Source: Malus domestica
Lineage: Eukaryota > Streptophyta > Magnoliopsida > Rosales > Rosaceae
DNA length: 64,000 bases
Assembly (NCBI RefSeq): GCF_042453785.1
Contig: NC_091671.1
Location: 7,634,001 to 7,698,000 of the forward strand
Direction: 5' to 3'
Shown here: piece after piece, positions 36,763 to 47,653 of the stretch
Position numbering within the stretch: the first letter of the stretch is position 1
Layout of the letters: the number at the start of each line of letters is the position of its first letter
Translations under genes and position numbers: made by a program
The notes under the pieces: model-generated
What the model was told of the DNA's origin: nothing
What the model saw: the letters and a program-made list of their open reading frames with translations, nothing else
Databases searched by the model: none

Positions 36763-37374
36763 ATGTCAGGGCCCTCCGATTGTCGTTTTGACTTGAATCT
36801 TGGTGAAGAGGCAGTCCCGCCTTCTCCAGACAACATATGGCGCCCATCCTTCATATCCCCTACTGGTCCTCTTACTGTTGGGGATTCGGTGATGAAGAAT
36901 GATATGACCGCTGCGGTGGTGGCCCGGAACCTTGTCACTCCCAAAGATAACAGACTACTTTCCAGGCGGTCTGATGAGTTGGCTGTTAAGGAGTCCCTGG
37001 CTCTTAGTGTGCAGTGTGCGGGTTCTGTGTCCAACATGGCCCAACGCCTATTTGCTCGAACCCGTCAAGTTGAATCGTTGGCGGCTGAAGTGATGAGTCT
37101 CAAACAGGAGATCAGAGGGCTCAAGCATGAGAATAAACAGTTGCACAAGCTTGCACACAACTATGCCACAAACATGAAGAGGAAAATTGACCAGATGCAG
37201 GAATCTGATGGTCAGATTTTACTTGATCATCGGAGGTTTGTGGGTTTGTTCCAGCAGCATTTACCTTCGTCTTCTGGGGCTGTACCGACTGCTGAGGCTT
37301 CAAACAGCCAACCTCCGACGCCTTCTCTTCCTGGAGCTCTGCCGAGTTGTGAGGCGCCACCTGATCGTCCTTGA
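36763..37374 (+). CDS. 203-aa ORF antisense to gag, coiled-coil protein of unknown function
   Basis: Opens MSGPSDCRFDLNLGEEAVPP and is uninterrupted for 203 residues. The N-terminus has an EAR-like FDLNL. A central region (VGDSVMKNDMTAAVVARNL) is followed by a long heptad-like stretch (MAQRLFARTRQVESLAAEVM, then SLKQEIRGLKHENKQLHKLA) predicted to be coiled coil. The C-terminus is Ser/Pro-rich. No pol or gag similarity. It lies on the strand opposite to gag, within the interior, upstream of the 3' LTR. AATAAA follows at 37454. Its intact state in a young element suggests it is kept by selection or was recently active. Function unknown; a DNA- or RNA-binding accessory role is speculation. Confidence 0.75.
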   Translation: MSGPSDCRFDLNLGEEAVPPSPDNIWRPSFISPTGPLTVGDSVMKNDMTAAVVARNLVTPKDNRLLSRRSDELAVKESLALSVQCAGSVSNMAQRLFARTRQVESLAAEVMSLKQEIRGLKHENKQLHKLAHNYATNMKRKIDQMQESDGQILLDHRRFVGLFQQHLPSSSGAVPTAEASNSQPPTPSLPGALPSCEAPPDRP

Positions 37375-37637
37375 AGATCCCCTCTTGTAAACTTGATTTT
37401 TTTTTTTTTAAGTATGTATAATGCAAATTTATGTAAAATTTCCAGAAAAAATGAATAAAACGGACTTTATTTCTCTCGATGCATTTTTTTTTTTTTTTTT
37501 TTTTGCCGTAAACATGCATAATATTATGCACACACACACATACATACATATTAATTTTTCACATGGACTGATCCACCATTCCAAAACCTTTTCCCTTTTT
37601 TTTTGCATGGTGCTAGCCACCAAGGATCCATTTACTT

Positions 37638-37699
<62 letters not shown>

Positions 37700-38337
37700 T
37701 TTTTCTTTTTCTGCACATGGTGCCAGACGCGCCATTCTTTCTTTTTTTTTTTTTTTTTTTTTTTTTTTTCACATGGTGCCCATGCACCACTAGAGGCTTT
37801 TGATCTGGCTGTTCCCCATCTTTGATCCACCATCCCCTTTTTTATTATATATTTTTTCATATAAAATTGGATGATGGGGTGAGGAATTTGCAGGGATGGA
37901 GCCGAGCTTCGGGGAAGAGCTTCTCGACCGGCTAGTCGTTTGACAGCGGTCTTTGAAGTTGGTGGCAGCTGCGAGGCAAGAGACGGAGGAGGTGAAGGTG
38001 ATCTTGACGTCGGATCCAGCTAGAACCCAGAGCATAGCCACTGAGCCCAACCACCGAACACAGCCGCCGCACACCCGTTGCACTGCTACTGAGCACAACC
38101 ATGGCGCATCCGTTGCACTGCCACCGAGCACAGCCACAGAGCACCGTTACTGAGCACAGGCACACAGCACAGCCCACTCATCCCTCGGCAGAGATCCAAA
38201 GCAAGAAGAAAATTCCAAAAACTGAGGAAAGCTCCTGTTCCTGTCCCAGCGATGATCCTTGTGCCATGGGACCTGGTCCAGGCCGTATGGGTTGGATGGA
38301 GCCACATGCGGCATGCCCTGCATCTAGCTTTGGTGCC
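37375..38337. repeat. Low-complexity block (T-runs, TA microsatellite) and unassigned sequence
   Basis: T-runs near 37485-37504 and 37741-37769 and a (TA)n of about 45 bp near 37645-37690, separated by short segments that share CACATGG...CCA-type phrases. Between 37870 and 38337 there is GC-richer sequence with a repeated phrase around GAGCACAGCCAC (38040-38175); no domain was recognised. Confidence 0.6.
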
Positions 38338-38359
38338 TCATCTACTGCAAAAAGCAGTG

Positions 38360-38520
38360 TAGCTGATCATGGAGGAGATCTTGGTGCAGGTGAGTAGAGC
38401 CCAGTCCCGCGGGTCCTCCTTGAGCTTGACGAGGATATTCAGAACGACGTCGTCGGAGAGCTTCGAGAACAGGGCTTCGACTATCGGATTACTGATGCGG
38501 GCCTGCCGTGAAGGGCTCAA
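38360..38520 (-). pseudogene. Captured F-box gene fragment
   Basis: The minus-strand frame reads VEALFSKLSDDVVLNILVKL followed by KEDPRDWALLTC and CTKISS, matching the F-box of a plant F-box protein subfamily (LPDDVVLNIL...DPRNWARLACVCTK type). A short deletion removes part of the motif after LLTC. F-box proteins recruit substrates to SCF ubiquitin ligases; this is only the N-terminal domain and cannot be complete. Confidence 0.65.
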
Positions 38521-38624
38521 TATATGTGGACCCTCATCGTGACAACCAAATCCCAAATTCTCTTGCCATGAAGCAGTACTGCTGCAAAATTGGATCCTCT
38601 AGAGGTTTTGTTATTTTCAGACTG

Positions 38625-39280
<656 letters not shown>

Positions 39281-39433
39281 AGCGGTGTCGTAGATCTTAA
39301 CGGGGCCATCGGCGATGGCGGCGACTAGGAGGGAGTCGTGGGACTCAGACCATGCGACGTCGTATACGCCGTCGGCGGTGTCGTAGGAGACGAGCTCGGT
39401 GATTGGTTGGCGGGGTGCGCCGGGGCTCAGAGG
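39281..39433 (-). pseudogene. Captured PEX7 fragment (peroxisomal PTS2 receptor)
   Basis: The minus-strand frame reads PRQPITELVSYDTADGVYDV then AWSESHDSLLVAAIADG and VKIYDTA, which matches the first WD40 repeat of plant PEX7. PEX7 binds PTS2 cargo for import into peroxisomes; this ~50-residue piece covers one blade only. The junction with the MAP kinase piece is at about 39433 and changes frame. Confidence 0.8.
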
Positions 39434-40252
39434 AGCTGCTTAACATACTTCCTAGCATTATCACTTCTTTAAAAGACCAAGATCTGATTCATCTGGTGAA
39501 CCTAGGAGCCCATTTATAAGACTCGACTGCTGAACATAGTTTTTACCGGGAAACAGTGGTTCCCTCCTAAGAATCTCCATGACGATGCACCCTAATGACC
39601 AAATATCAATTGCTCCGGTGTATTCTGAACAGTTGAGTAGTAACTCAGGGGCTCGATACCAACGAGTTACAACATATTCTGTCATGAAATCTGTCTCTGA
39701 TGTAGTTCTTGCAAGCCCAAAGTCACAAATCTTAAGGTCACAATTTGCACTGAGAAGCAGGTTGCTTGGTTTCAGATCGCGGTGCAAAACATTTGCAGAG
39801 TGTATGTACTTCAATCCTCGCAGTAATTGATACAGGAAATATTGACAGTGATCATCTATCAAAGCCTGGCTGGAGTTTATTATCTGATTCAAGTCAGTGT
39901 CCATCAATTCATACACAATGTAAATATCATTGAACTTTTCCCTATCTGCCGGCCTTATGATGTCCTTAATTTTGATAACATTGTCATGATCCATATGGCA
40001 AAGGAGTTCTATCTCTCGAAGCGTCTTCTTCGCATCAATCCTATAGTCAAATGCATTCCCAATCTTCTTGACTGCAACTTCTTCCTTTGTCTCAGAGTTT
40101 GTTGCACAGCAAACGATGCCATAAGCACCGCGACCGACTGGGTGAATAGGAGGAGCATACTTGGCGGAGACTTCAAAGAGATTACCCAGAATGTTGTACT
40201 GTAAATACTTGCCTCCATACAGAGGAATCCCTTCTTTTTGCGAACCCTCCAT
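39434..40252 (-). pseudogene. Captured, intronless MPK13-like MAP kinase fragment
   Basis: The ATG at 40252 opens [20 protein letters not shown] and the frame runs 263 residues: P-loop GRGAYG (40-45), catalytic Lys62 (VAVKK), HRDLKPSN (157-164), DFG (177-179), activation-loop TEY (191-193), APE (201-203). A single-base frameshift after residue 261 stops translation at 39461, though [11 protein letters not shown] follows in the next frame. It most resembles group B MAPKs of the MPK13 type ([16 protein letters not shown]). Several exons are fused without introns, so it derives from a spliced transcript. The C-lobe and CD domain are missing. About 350 bp of probable 5' UTR lies upstream (40253-40600). 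Confidence 0.9.
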
Positions 40253-40967
40253 CTCTTTCTTCCTTCCTCTTAATCCTCTTACAGAAAGAAAATGAAGAAA
40301 GCCCTGCGGAGTTCTCAAGCTGACAAACGCAGAAGAGAGAGATGGAAATGGAAAGGGTGGGCCTGTGAAATTGAAGGGAGACCTGGGCCTGTGGCTTGAG
40401 GGAGTTCATGGGCTGCAGAGAAAGCGAGCTGCTGGGATGAAGATGGTACTGTGCTCCCGAGGTGGGGTCCAAGATAGGAATGAAAGGTCTTGATGACTCG
40501 ACGTGTGCTTCATGGCCCATTTCAGCGCCTCTGCTGCTGTGGTTCAAATGGGCTTCGTGCCGGGCCTGACTGTCGGGTTAGGCGTTGAAGAAGATTTGAA
40601 ATGAGGATGAGAACGGAGCAGAAGCAGGACTTGATTCTTTTGGACCTCACAGAGCGTAGCAGAGACTATGCCTTCTTCACGCGAAGCTCAATCAGCAATG
40701 CAAATGATAGCAACCGCTTCACATTTACATATATATATATATATAACATATGTATTTTTTTTCTCTTTTTTTTTTGTACAAAGAAATTGTAATAGCATCA
40801 AAAACTTTTAATTAAATCTTTATTCCTTATTTTGGTGTGACTGAACTCAAATTTTGAATATTCGAGCTGCCTACGTACCCCTCCAAAGAAGAGATCAAGT
40901 CGTAACGTAGTTCAAATACATACATATTTTTGGTATTTTCTTTTTGTGCCGTTTGCAGTTTTAACTC
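40253..40967 (-). other. Probable MAPK 5' UTR and unassigned interior sequence
   Basis: Sequence upstream of the MAPK start is UTR-like to about 40600. The rest contains a short TA repeat near 40730-40745 and a T-run. No domain. Confidence 0.45.
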
Positions 40968-41826
40968 ATGCAGGCAAGGAGTGTTGGTGTCGTTTGCAGT
41001 TTCAACTCGTGCAGACAAGGAGCATTTGGTGTCGTGTTGCAGTTTCAGCTCGTGCAGGCAAGGAGCGTTGATGTTGCCTTTTATGCTCGTGCAGACCAGG
41101 AGCGTTGGTGTTGCCTTTTTATGCTCGTGCAGACCAGGAGCGTTGTGCCATGCAGTTTAGGCTCGTGCAGGCAAGGAGTCTTGTGTCCTACAGTTTAGGC
41201 TCGTGCGGACAAGGAGCTATTGGTGTTGCCTTATATGCTCGTACAGACCAGGAGCATTGGTGTTGCCTTTTATGCTTGTGCAGACCAGGAGCGTTGGTGT
41301 TGCCTTTTATGCTCGTGCAGACCAGGAGCGTTGTGCCATGCAGTTTAGGCTCGTGCAGGCAAGAAGCCATTGGTGTTGCCTTTTATGCTCGTACAGACCA
41401 GGAGCATTGGTGTTGCCTTTTATGCTTGTGCAGACCAGGAGCGTTGGTGTTGCCTTTTATGCTCGTGCAGACCAGGAGCGTTGTGCCATGCAGTTTAGGC
41501 TCGTGCAGGCAAGAAGCCATTGGTGTTGCCTTTTATGCTCGTACAGACCAGGAGCATTGGTGTTGCCTTTTATGCTCGTGCAGACCAGGAGCATTGGTGT
41601 TGCCTTTTATGCTCGTGCAGACCAGGAGCGTTGGTGTTGCCTTTTATGCTCGTGCAGACCAGGAGCGTTGGTGTTGCCTTTTATGCTCGTGCAGACCAGG
41701 AGCGTTGTGCCATGCAGTTTAGGCTCGTGCAGGCAAGGAGCCTTGTGTCATACAGTTTAGGCTCGTGCGGACAAGGAGCTTTGGTTCGTCCAGTTTAGGC
41801 TCATGCGAACAAGGAGCATTTGTTCG
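40968..41826 (+). repeat. 37-bp tandem array with 150-bp higher-order periodicity
   Basis: About 20 copies of a unit containing GCTCGTGCAGACCAGGAGCG and TTGGTGTTGCCTTTTAT. A variant unit with GTGCCATGCAGTTTAGG recurs at 41333, 41483 and 41704, so blocks of about 150 bp have themselves been duplicated. As 37 is not a multiple of 3, all plus frames stay open by periodicity; the long plus frames here are not genes. The array abuts the 3' end of gag exactly where the protease would normally begin. Confidence 0.85.
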
Positions 41827-43527
41827 TCAAGCGATCTGAGAGAGTCGTTCCTCGCAATCTTCGTAGCAAGGAGCCTTGACCGAGTGATTGAAGAAGTCTT
41901 CGGGTAAGAAGTCGCGCATCGTGATGGCAACGGACGATCTTTGTGTCGCAATTTCATCATATTCAACACGTTCACGTTGCTTTGAAGGTTGACAAGAGCT
42001 GCTTTGCCCCCTTTCCGATTGGCGGACTTGTGGAGGAGACGTATGCTTCTTGTGCAATTTCTTAGGAGTGACTTGAGTCCATCCTTCAATTTTGCTTATC
42101 TTGGAGGATGCCCCCAGCGGTTGAGGTGAAAACTTCGAGTCGGAAGAGTCAGAAGTGATGGTGGTATAGTTTGACTTCACCACATCGTCAAGATCTAGCT
42201 CGATGATTCCTTTTTGAGCCAGCTTCATGATAAGATCTTTCAGCACGAAGCACTTTTCTGTCGGATGACTGATGAAGCGGTGGAATTTACAGTACCTTGG
42301 ACTGTCGGTGCGATTCATCTCTTCTGGCCGTTTGCACTCAGGCAAGCCGATCACCTTCTTTTCCAGCAAGTCTTCTAACATGGCAACCACATCAGAGTCG
42401 GGGAATGGATAAGTTTTCTCCTCGAGCTCCTTCAAAGTGCGTCTACGCATCTCTTGATCACGAAAGCCTTCGGCTTGAATCGCCTTGCCTCGTGTGGAGA
42501 TTTTGACAGGAGATGTGTTGACCGTCATCGCTTCCTTGGTGGGTTTCCATGCAGCCTTTTCCACCTTTGTCTCAAGAACTTTATCATTCTTGTAGTTGGC
42601 GATTGGTTCCTTCTTCCCATGATGGGCGATGCTCAACTCCATATCATGGGCGCGAGTGGCCAATTCCTCGAAGGTCCGTGGTTTAATGCCTTGAAGGATG
42701 TATTGCAAACCCCATTGCATGCCTTGGATGCACATCTCGATTGAAGAGGTTTCCGAGAGCCTGTCTTTACAGTCGAGGCTTAGAGTGCGCCATCTGTTGA
42801 TGTAGTCAATGACTGGCTCGTCTTTCCACTGCTTTGTGCTCGTTAGCTCTAGCATGCTCACAGTGCGGCGGGTGCTATAGAAGCGGTTGAGGAATTCCCG
42901 CTCTAATTGTTCCCAGCTGTTGATGGACTCAGGCTCTAGGTCTGTGTACCACTCAAAGGCGTTTCCTTTCAGCGAGCGCACAAACTGCTTGGCGAGGTAA
43001 TCCCCTTCGGTTCCTGCGTTGTTGCAAGTTTCAACGAAGTGGGCAACGTGCTGTTTCGGGTTTCCCTTTCCATCAAATTGCATGAACTTTGGTGGTTGAT
43101 AACCCATCGGCATCCTTAAGGCGTCGATCTTCTTTGAATACGGCTTTGAGTACAACCCGGAGGTATTTGAGCTCCCTTCGTACTGTGCCTTGATGGTGTT
43201 GGTGATCATCTCTTGCAGCTGCTGGATAGAAAGAGATCCCATGAGTGCCGCTGCTTGGTCTGGCTCCGGCTTCGCATCGTTTTTCTCCACCTGAGACTCA
43301 TCTTCTTCGTCATCTCTTCTTTTTAGTGGATCATTCTCTGGGTCGGGTTTATCGCCGTCCTGCGCCTCTAGTCGATTGACGAGTGCTGCAATTTGCAAGT
43401 CTTTTTCTTCCACAGTTCGGGTTAGCCTTGCGATTGCTTCATTCATTTGAGCCAGTTGTTCTTCAACGGAGGTAACGCCGATAGTCATGACTTGTGCGAC
43501 CAATAGACGTGACTTTCCTTTAGACAT
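41827..43527 (-). CDS. Retrotransposon Gag protein
   Basis: 566 residues opening MSKGKSRLLVAQVMTIGVTS. An N-terminal coiled coil (EEQLAQMNEAIARLTRTVEE) and an acidic linker precede the gag core: FVETCNNAGTEGDYLAKQFV, LKGNAFEWYTDLEP, WEQLEREFLNRFYSTRR and PVIDYINRWRTLSLDCKDRL. A C/H-rich stretch CKFHRFISHPTEKCF lies near the C-terminus. It fits the PF03732-type gag of Ty3/Gypsy elements and forms the capsid-like particle. It ends before any protease site, with the tandem array following at once. Intact gag with missing pol is what defines this element as non-autonomous. Confidence 0.9.
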   Translation of the reverse strand: MSKGKSRLLVAQVMTIGVTSVEEQLAQMNEAIARLTRTVEEKDLQIAALVNRLEAQDGDKPDPENDPLKRRDDEEDESQVEKNDAKPEPDQAAALMGSLSIQQLQEMITNTIKAQYEGSSNTSGLYSKPYSKKIDALRMPMGYQPPKFMQFDGKGNPKQHVAHFVETCNNAGTEGDYLAKQFVRSLKGNAFEWYTDLEPESINSWEQLEREFLNRFYSTRRTVSMLELTSTKQWKDEPVIDYINRWRTLSLDCKDRLSETSSIEMCIQGMQWGLQYILQGIKPRTFEELATRAHDMELSIAHHGKKEPIANYKNDKVLETKVEKAAWKPTKEAMTVNTSPVKISTRGKAIQAEGFRDQEMRRRTLKELEEKTYPFPDSDVVAMLEDLLEKKVIGLPECKRPEEMNRTDSPRYCKFHRFISHPTEKCFVLKDLIMKLAQKGIIELDLDDVVKSNYTTITSDSSDSKFSPQPLGASSKISKIEGWTQVTPKKLHKKHTSPPQVRQSERGQSSSCQPSKQRERVEYDEIATQRSSVAITMRDFLPEDFFNHSVKAPCYEDCEERLSQIA

Positions 43528-43790
43528 CCAGGATGCTGATGAAGAATGCGTTGGCTGCTTTGGGATGTCATCTTGTGCGCCCCAACATCGTGCTTCGGTG
43601 CCCCCAGTGAGGTCAGGTTGATGACATACTCACACCTTGGATGCTCCCCTTGCTCTTTTAGCGGCACCAATTTTGAAGTGGCATGTTGAAGAGCGGTTGT
43701 GGCGCCAATGGATTGTTCGTTTGCAGCAGAAGTGCTTAGGATCCTTCCCTCAGTGGTTGCAAGAACGGCTTGTCCCTTGCTTGATGCCAT
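43485..43790 (-). CDS. Short ORF overlapping the gag start
   Basis: The ATG at 43790 opens MASSKGQAVLATTEG and gives 102 residues, ending inside the first codons of gag in a different frame (overlap 43485-43527). The fusion would add an N-terminal extension to gag if a frameshift occurred. It could equally be a gag N-terminus broken by an indel. No domain recognised. Confidence 0.4.
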   Translation of the reverse strand: MASSKGQAVLATTEGRILSTSAANEQSIGATTALQHATSKLVPLKEQGEHPRCEYVINLTSLGAPKHDVGAHKMTSQSSQRILHQHPGCLKESHVYWSHKS

Positions 43791-43847
43791 TGACTTTGAG
43801 GTGTGCTTGGATTCCTTGAACGGAGAAAGAGATGAGAGGTAGAGATT

Positions 43848-43868
43848 GTCCCACTGGGCGTGCCAATT
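43848..43868 (-). other. Primer-binding-site region of the 11.2-kb element
   Basis: On the minus strand TTGGCACGCCCAGTGGGAC follows the end of the 5' LTR within 2-3 bases. The position is right for a primer-binding site; the matching tRNA was not determined. Confidence 0.5.
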
Positions 43869-45006
43869 TGTGAACACGGAAAATTCCTGAAACGAAAGAG
43901 ACAAGAACAACGTGCACAAACAAATATTTGTATTTTTTGATGGTTTTGGGTTACAATCTCTCTCTAATTTGATCCTCTGATTCGATCTCCGTAAGGTGTT
44001 GATTGATATTTCGTTGATCCAATGGCCGTCAAGGTTTGATCTTGGATGAACTGTTGGAAGTTTCTTCAAAGGGCCGTGGGCTTGATCTTTGGAGGTGGAT
44101 TTGAGCGGATCTTCAAGGAGCCGTTGGGGCTTGATCTTGAGGATGAATGTTTCTTCAAGGGCCGTTTGAGGCTTGATCTTGAATAACGGTGATGAGCGGA
44201 TCTTCAAGGGCGTTTGGGCTTGATCTTGAAGAACAGTGATGAACGGATCTTCAAGGGGCGTTTGGGCTTGATCTTGAAGAACAGTGATGAACGGATCTTC
44301 AAGGGCTTTTGGGCTTGATCTTGAAGAACAGTTGGATGTGTGGATTTGTCGACGTTGTTGATCCAAAGGGCCGTTGGGGCTTGATCTTGGATGAACAGAT
44401 GATGAACGATGGTGCTTTATTCAAGGGCCGTCGAGGCTTGATCTTGAATTGGTGGATGGTTGATCTAAGGGCCGTCGGGGCTTGATCTTGGAAGAACGAT
44501 GAACGAAGAACGAAGAACACTTTCTTCAAGGGCCGTCGGGGCTTGATCTTGAATTGGTGGATGATTGTTGATCCAAAGGGCCGTTGGGCTTGATCTTGGA
44601 AGAACGATGAACGAAGAACACTTTCTTCAAGGGCCGTCGGGGCTTGATCTTGGAAGAACGATGAACGAAGAACGAAGAAGGCTTTCTTGATTCTTCGGGA
44701 ACGTGGATGCTTGAGAACTTCGGAGTTTCAGAGCTTCAGAGCTTCAAGGTGTAATATCAATTCCCTCTTAAATGAATGAAATGGGCTTATATTTATAGAA
44801 TTTTCCAAGGCCTAATTTTGAATATAATATCCCGGATGAAATAAGTCGTTTCTGCCAGGTGTTGACACGTGTCCTATTTGATGACTTTTCCAACTCATTT
44901 CAATTTTCGTTGAGTCACACGCTACGTGTAAAATTTATGTAATACATGAGCGTTGACACTTTGATTTATCGGTCAACATTTATTTACCGAAATTTCGATG
45001 TCTACA
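43869..45006 (-). repeat. 5' LTR of the 11.2-kb element (right copy)
   Basis: 1138 bp. It has one additional 48-bp unit (about 44237-44284) relative to the left copy. Otherwise nearly identical. Confidence 0.93.
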
Positions 45007-45011
45007 GTCGT

Positions 45012-46233
45012 TCAGCGGCAAAATTGAAAATGATAGCAGAGAATAGCCGGAGAGATCGAAAACTGAGAGAGATTAAATGGGGAAAGGCTTCCGTTAGCGG
45101 CAAAATTGAAAATTCATTTTGATTGGATTGGTTTAGTGTTGGGTTTTGTCCTGATACATTATTACATGGCTTTTGGTTTACATTTAAAATTTTCAAGTTT
45201 TTTTTATTAGTTCCCTTATTACCAATGAAGAACCGAAAGCTCATATCTGAAATTCCCGAACCGTTCAGTAGCCCAAACCAAACCAATCCCGAAAGTTTCA
45301 ATATGGGAATCAGGCTCCCCTTTCCACACGTACACGTCATTGGCACCCTACTCGGATTTAGGTTTGTATGACAATGATTAGGTTTTCTTTTATTATCACT
45401 TTTCTTACTTGAGATTATATGTGTATTTCAACATATAGCAGTACAATAGATTTTCTTTTGCTCCATGTGCTTATGTCTATGTAGATAGAGATAGCAATTA
45501 GTGTGGTTCAAGCATTAGGAGCAGTATTTTACTCTCAAAGGACTTCGTTTGGAGGTGTTCAAGGAAAAGTGAAGTCTTCCAAGTGACAAATTTCTTTGTT
45601 ATTAGAATTTCTTTGTTATTAGATGCCTATTTGGTATTTCATGTGTAGTTTGATATTGAACTTAGCTTTGTTCAACTTGTAATACATTTTGACAATATGA
45701 TTATTTATAAAAATTTGTATTATAGTAAATGTGTAATTTTGTCGATTCTTTTATTAAAATTAAAATAAATGTAAATTATTGTATGCAAAATCAGCAGTAA
45801 TTGTTGATGCTAGTCTTCAATTACGATGTACAGCGTATGCCGTAATTGCTTTCACAGTATTACGACACTCAACAAATGATGTATCAAATATAAATTACGG
45901 CACACATGTATGCCATAATTGTTTTTGCAGTATTACGACACTTATCAAATGTCATATCAAATATAAATTACGGCATACAGGTATGCCGTAATTGTTTTTC
46001 GCAGTATTACGACACTTCATTAACACCGTATCTAATACCAATTAAGGCATGCACGGCATGCCTTAAAGAGCATTTACGACTTGTTTTGCTTAAATTATTC
46101 ACGGCTACTAGAGAACGTCGTATTTGACAAAACATCTTTTACGACATGGGCTTTTACTACTTGGGGGCTTATACCATGAATAACCGTTTACGGCGCTCTT
46201 TATGCGCCGCAAAAGACCAATTCTTTTGTAGTG
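45012..46233. mobile_element. Right end of a CACTA element
   Basis: Ends TTCTTTTGTAGTG at 46233; on the other strand this is CACTACAAAAGAA, a canonical CACTA terminus, followed by GGCGCATAAAGAGCGCCG. Inside are inverted and direct copies of ATTACGGCATAC-type subterminal motifs. A 72-73-bp unit with CAGTATTACGACACT is tandemly repeated three times, starting near 45860, 45933 and 46005. The left end was not found, so the element start is arbitrary. The first ~350 bp (45012-45370) is unassigned. No transposase. Confidence 0.6.
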
Positions 46234-46584
46234 TCATATGAGTAGCTATTATAATCAAAATTATCAATTATCTTCAATTCGTGATCCAATAATTCTCATA
46301 TGCATGCGCATATAAATGTCATGCTTTGGTACAATGCCTCTCCAGTGCTTGCATTGTCACTTCTAGGACACACATCTTAAGAATTCGACCATAATCTCCT
46401 ATAGAGTGTTATTTTCAATGTGTGTGTGTGTGTGCGTGTGCGCATGTGTCATGCTCTAGGGATGCATCAGATTAGTTTACGTCACTTATGAGACAATGAT
46501 GTGTGTGTGTGGGCGCGCGCGCGTGTGTCATTCTCTAGGGATGCAACAGATTAGTTTACATCACTTATGAGACAATGATCTGTG

Positions 46585-46622
<38 letters not shown>

Positions 46623-46833
46623 ATGCTCTAGGCATGCAGTAGATTAGTTTACGTCACTTATGAGACAAGGATGTATAAACACTAATTCACGACATTCTTG
46701 AACTGTCATTTCTCCCCCTAACGGTGTGAAAATTGTCTAGCCAAAGTTACAATATGCAAAACTTCGGTAAATATATATGAGTTCAAATTAAAATAATTGA
46801 CTTGAATTCCAATTTTAATGGATGAACCATCTA
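46234..46833. repeat. Intergenic DNA with TG microsatellites in a repeated unit
   Basis: Three copies of a ~85-105-bp unit (46420-46675) combine a variable (TG)n run with CAGATTAGTTTACGTCACTT and ATGAGACAATGAT. Microsatellite length differs in each copy. Confidence 0.75.
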
Positions 46834-46843
46834 TGTGTACACA

Positions 46844-47297
46844 CTATTCTAAAAATCCCCGCTTAGGCACTAGACGACTGGCCACCACCCTGATTAATAA
46901 TGCCTAGGAGTTTGAAAATTAAGAAAGGGCTCCCAGACCGCCTAGGCACCTGCCTAAACCCTTCTAGACACCTATCTAGGTTGCAACTCGCTTAGATAGA
47001 AAATAGATAACTTTCGTTTTGCATTTTATTGTTTTCAATAAATTGTAATAGACTTATTGAATACTTAAATAAACACACATTATATGTTTGCTTCCCATGT
47101 TTTCATTATTTTCCAATGCTTCGTAATATATATGTCATTCTATTTTCTATTCATAAACTATATATATTTTAAGTGTAAACATACACTTATTTACTCGAAA
47201 TACAATATATTTACTTAAATCCGCCTAGTCCACCTAGGCACCTAGGCGCTAGGCCTCATCCCGCCTCCTGACTAGCGTCTAACATCTTTTAGAACCT
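46844..47297. mobile_element. 454-bp Mutator-like MITE with 10-bp TSD
   Basis: The left end CTATTCTAAAAATCCC and the reverse complement of the right end (AGGTTCTAAAAGATGTTAG) are similar, with further inverted CCTAGGCGCTAGGC-type sequence inside. The flanks are a perfect TGTGTACACA (46834-46843 and 47298-47307). No coding capacity. Confidence 0.8.
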
Positions 47298-47653
47298 TGT
47301 GTACACAATTACTCGTTGGTTGGAAAATTAACCTCAATTGAACTGATCATGATGATGCATGCAGTCAAGAGTATATATCGCCCAAGCAAAAATTATCAAA
47401 GAATAAAGGGTAATTACACAAAACTACATCAACTATGTGTTGAACCACAATCTCATGCCTCATGTTTTAAAAATTACAATGTCATGTCTCATCTTACAAA
47501 TTTGTTGCAATGTCACACCTTTGTTAGTTTTTTTTATCTATTTTTCTCTTAAAAATCGACGTGACTTGAGGCCGGACCCACTCCCTAGCTCAATTGGATT
47601 ATAAAAATAATAAAATATTATAAATTAAAAAAAAAAATCATTTAAATATTTTT

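Noticed and set aside
39434..40252. Functional MAP kinase gene
   Set aside because: Intronless, frameshifted near the end of the kinase N/C-lobe boundary region, lacking the rest of the C-lobe and fused to unrelated fragments.
41105..41760. Two long plus-strand ORFs (about 185-205 aa)
   Set aside because: They arise from the 37-bp tandem array, which keeps all frames open. The peptides are pure repeats.
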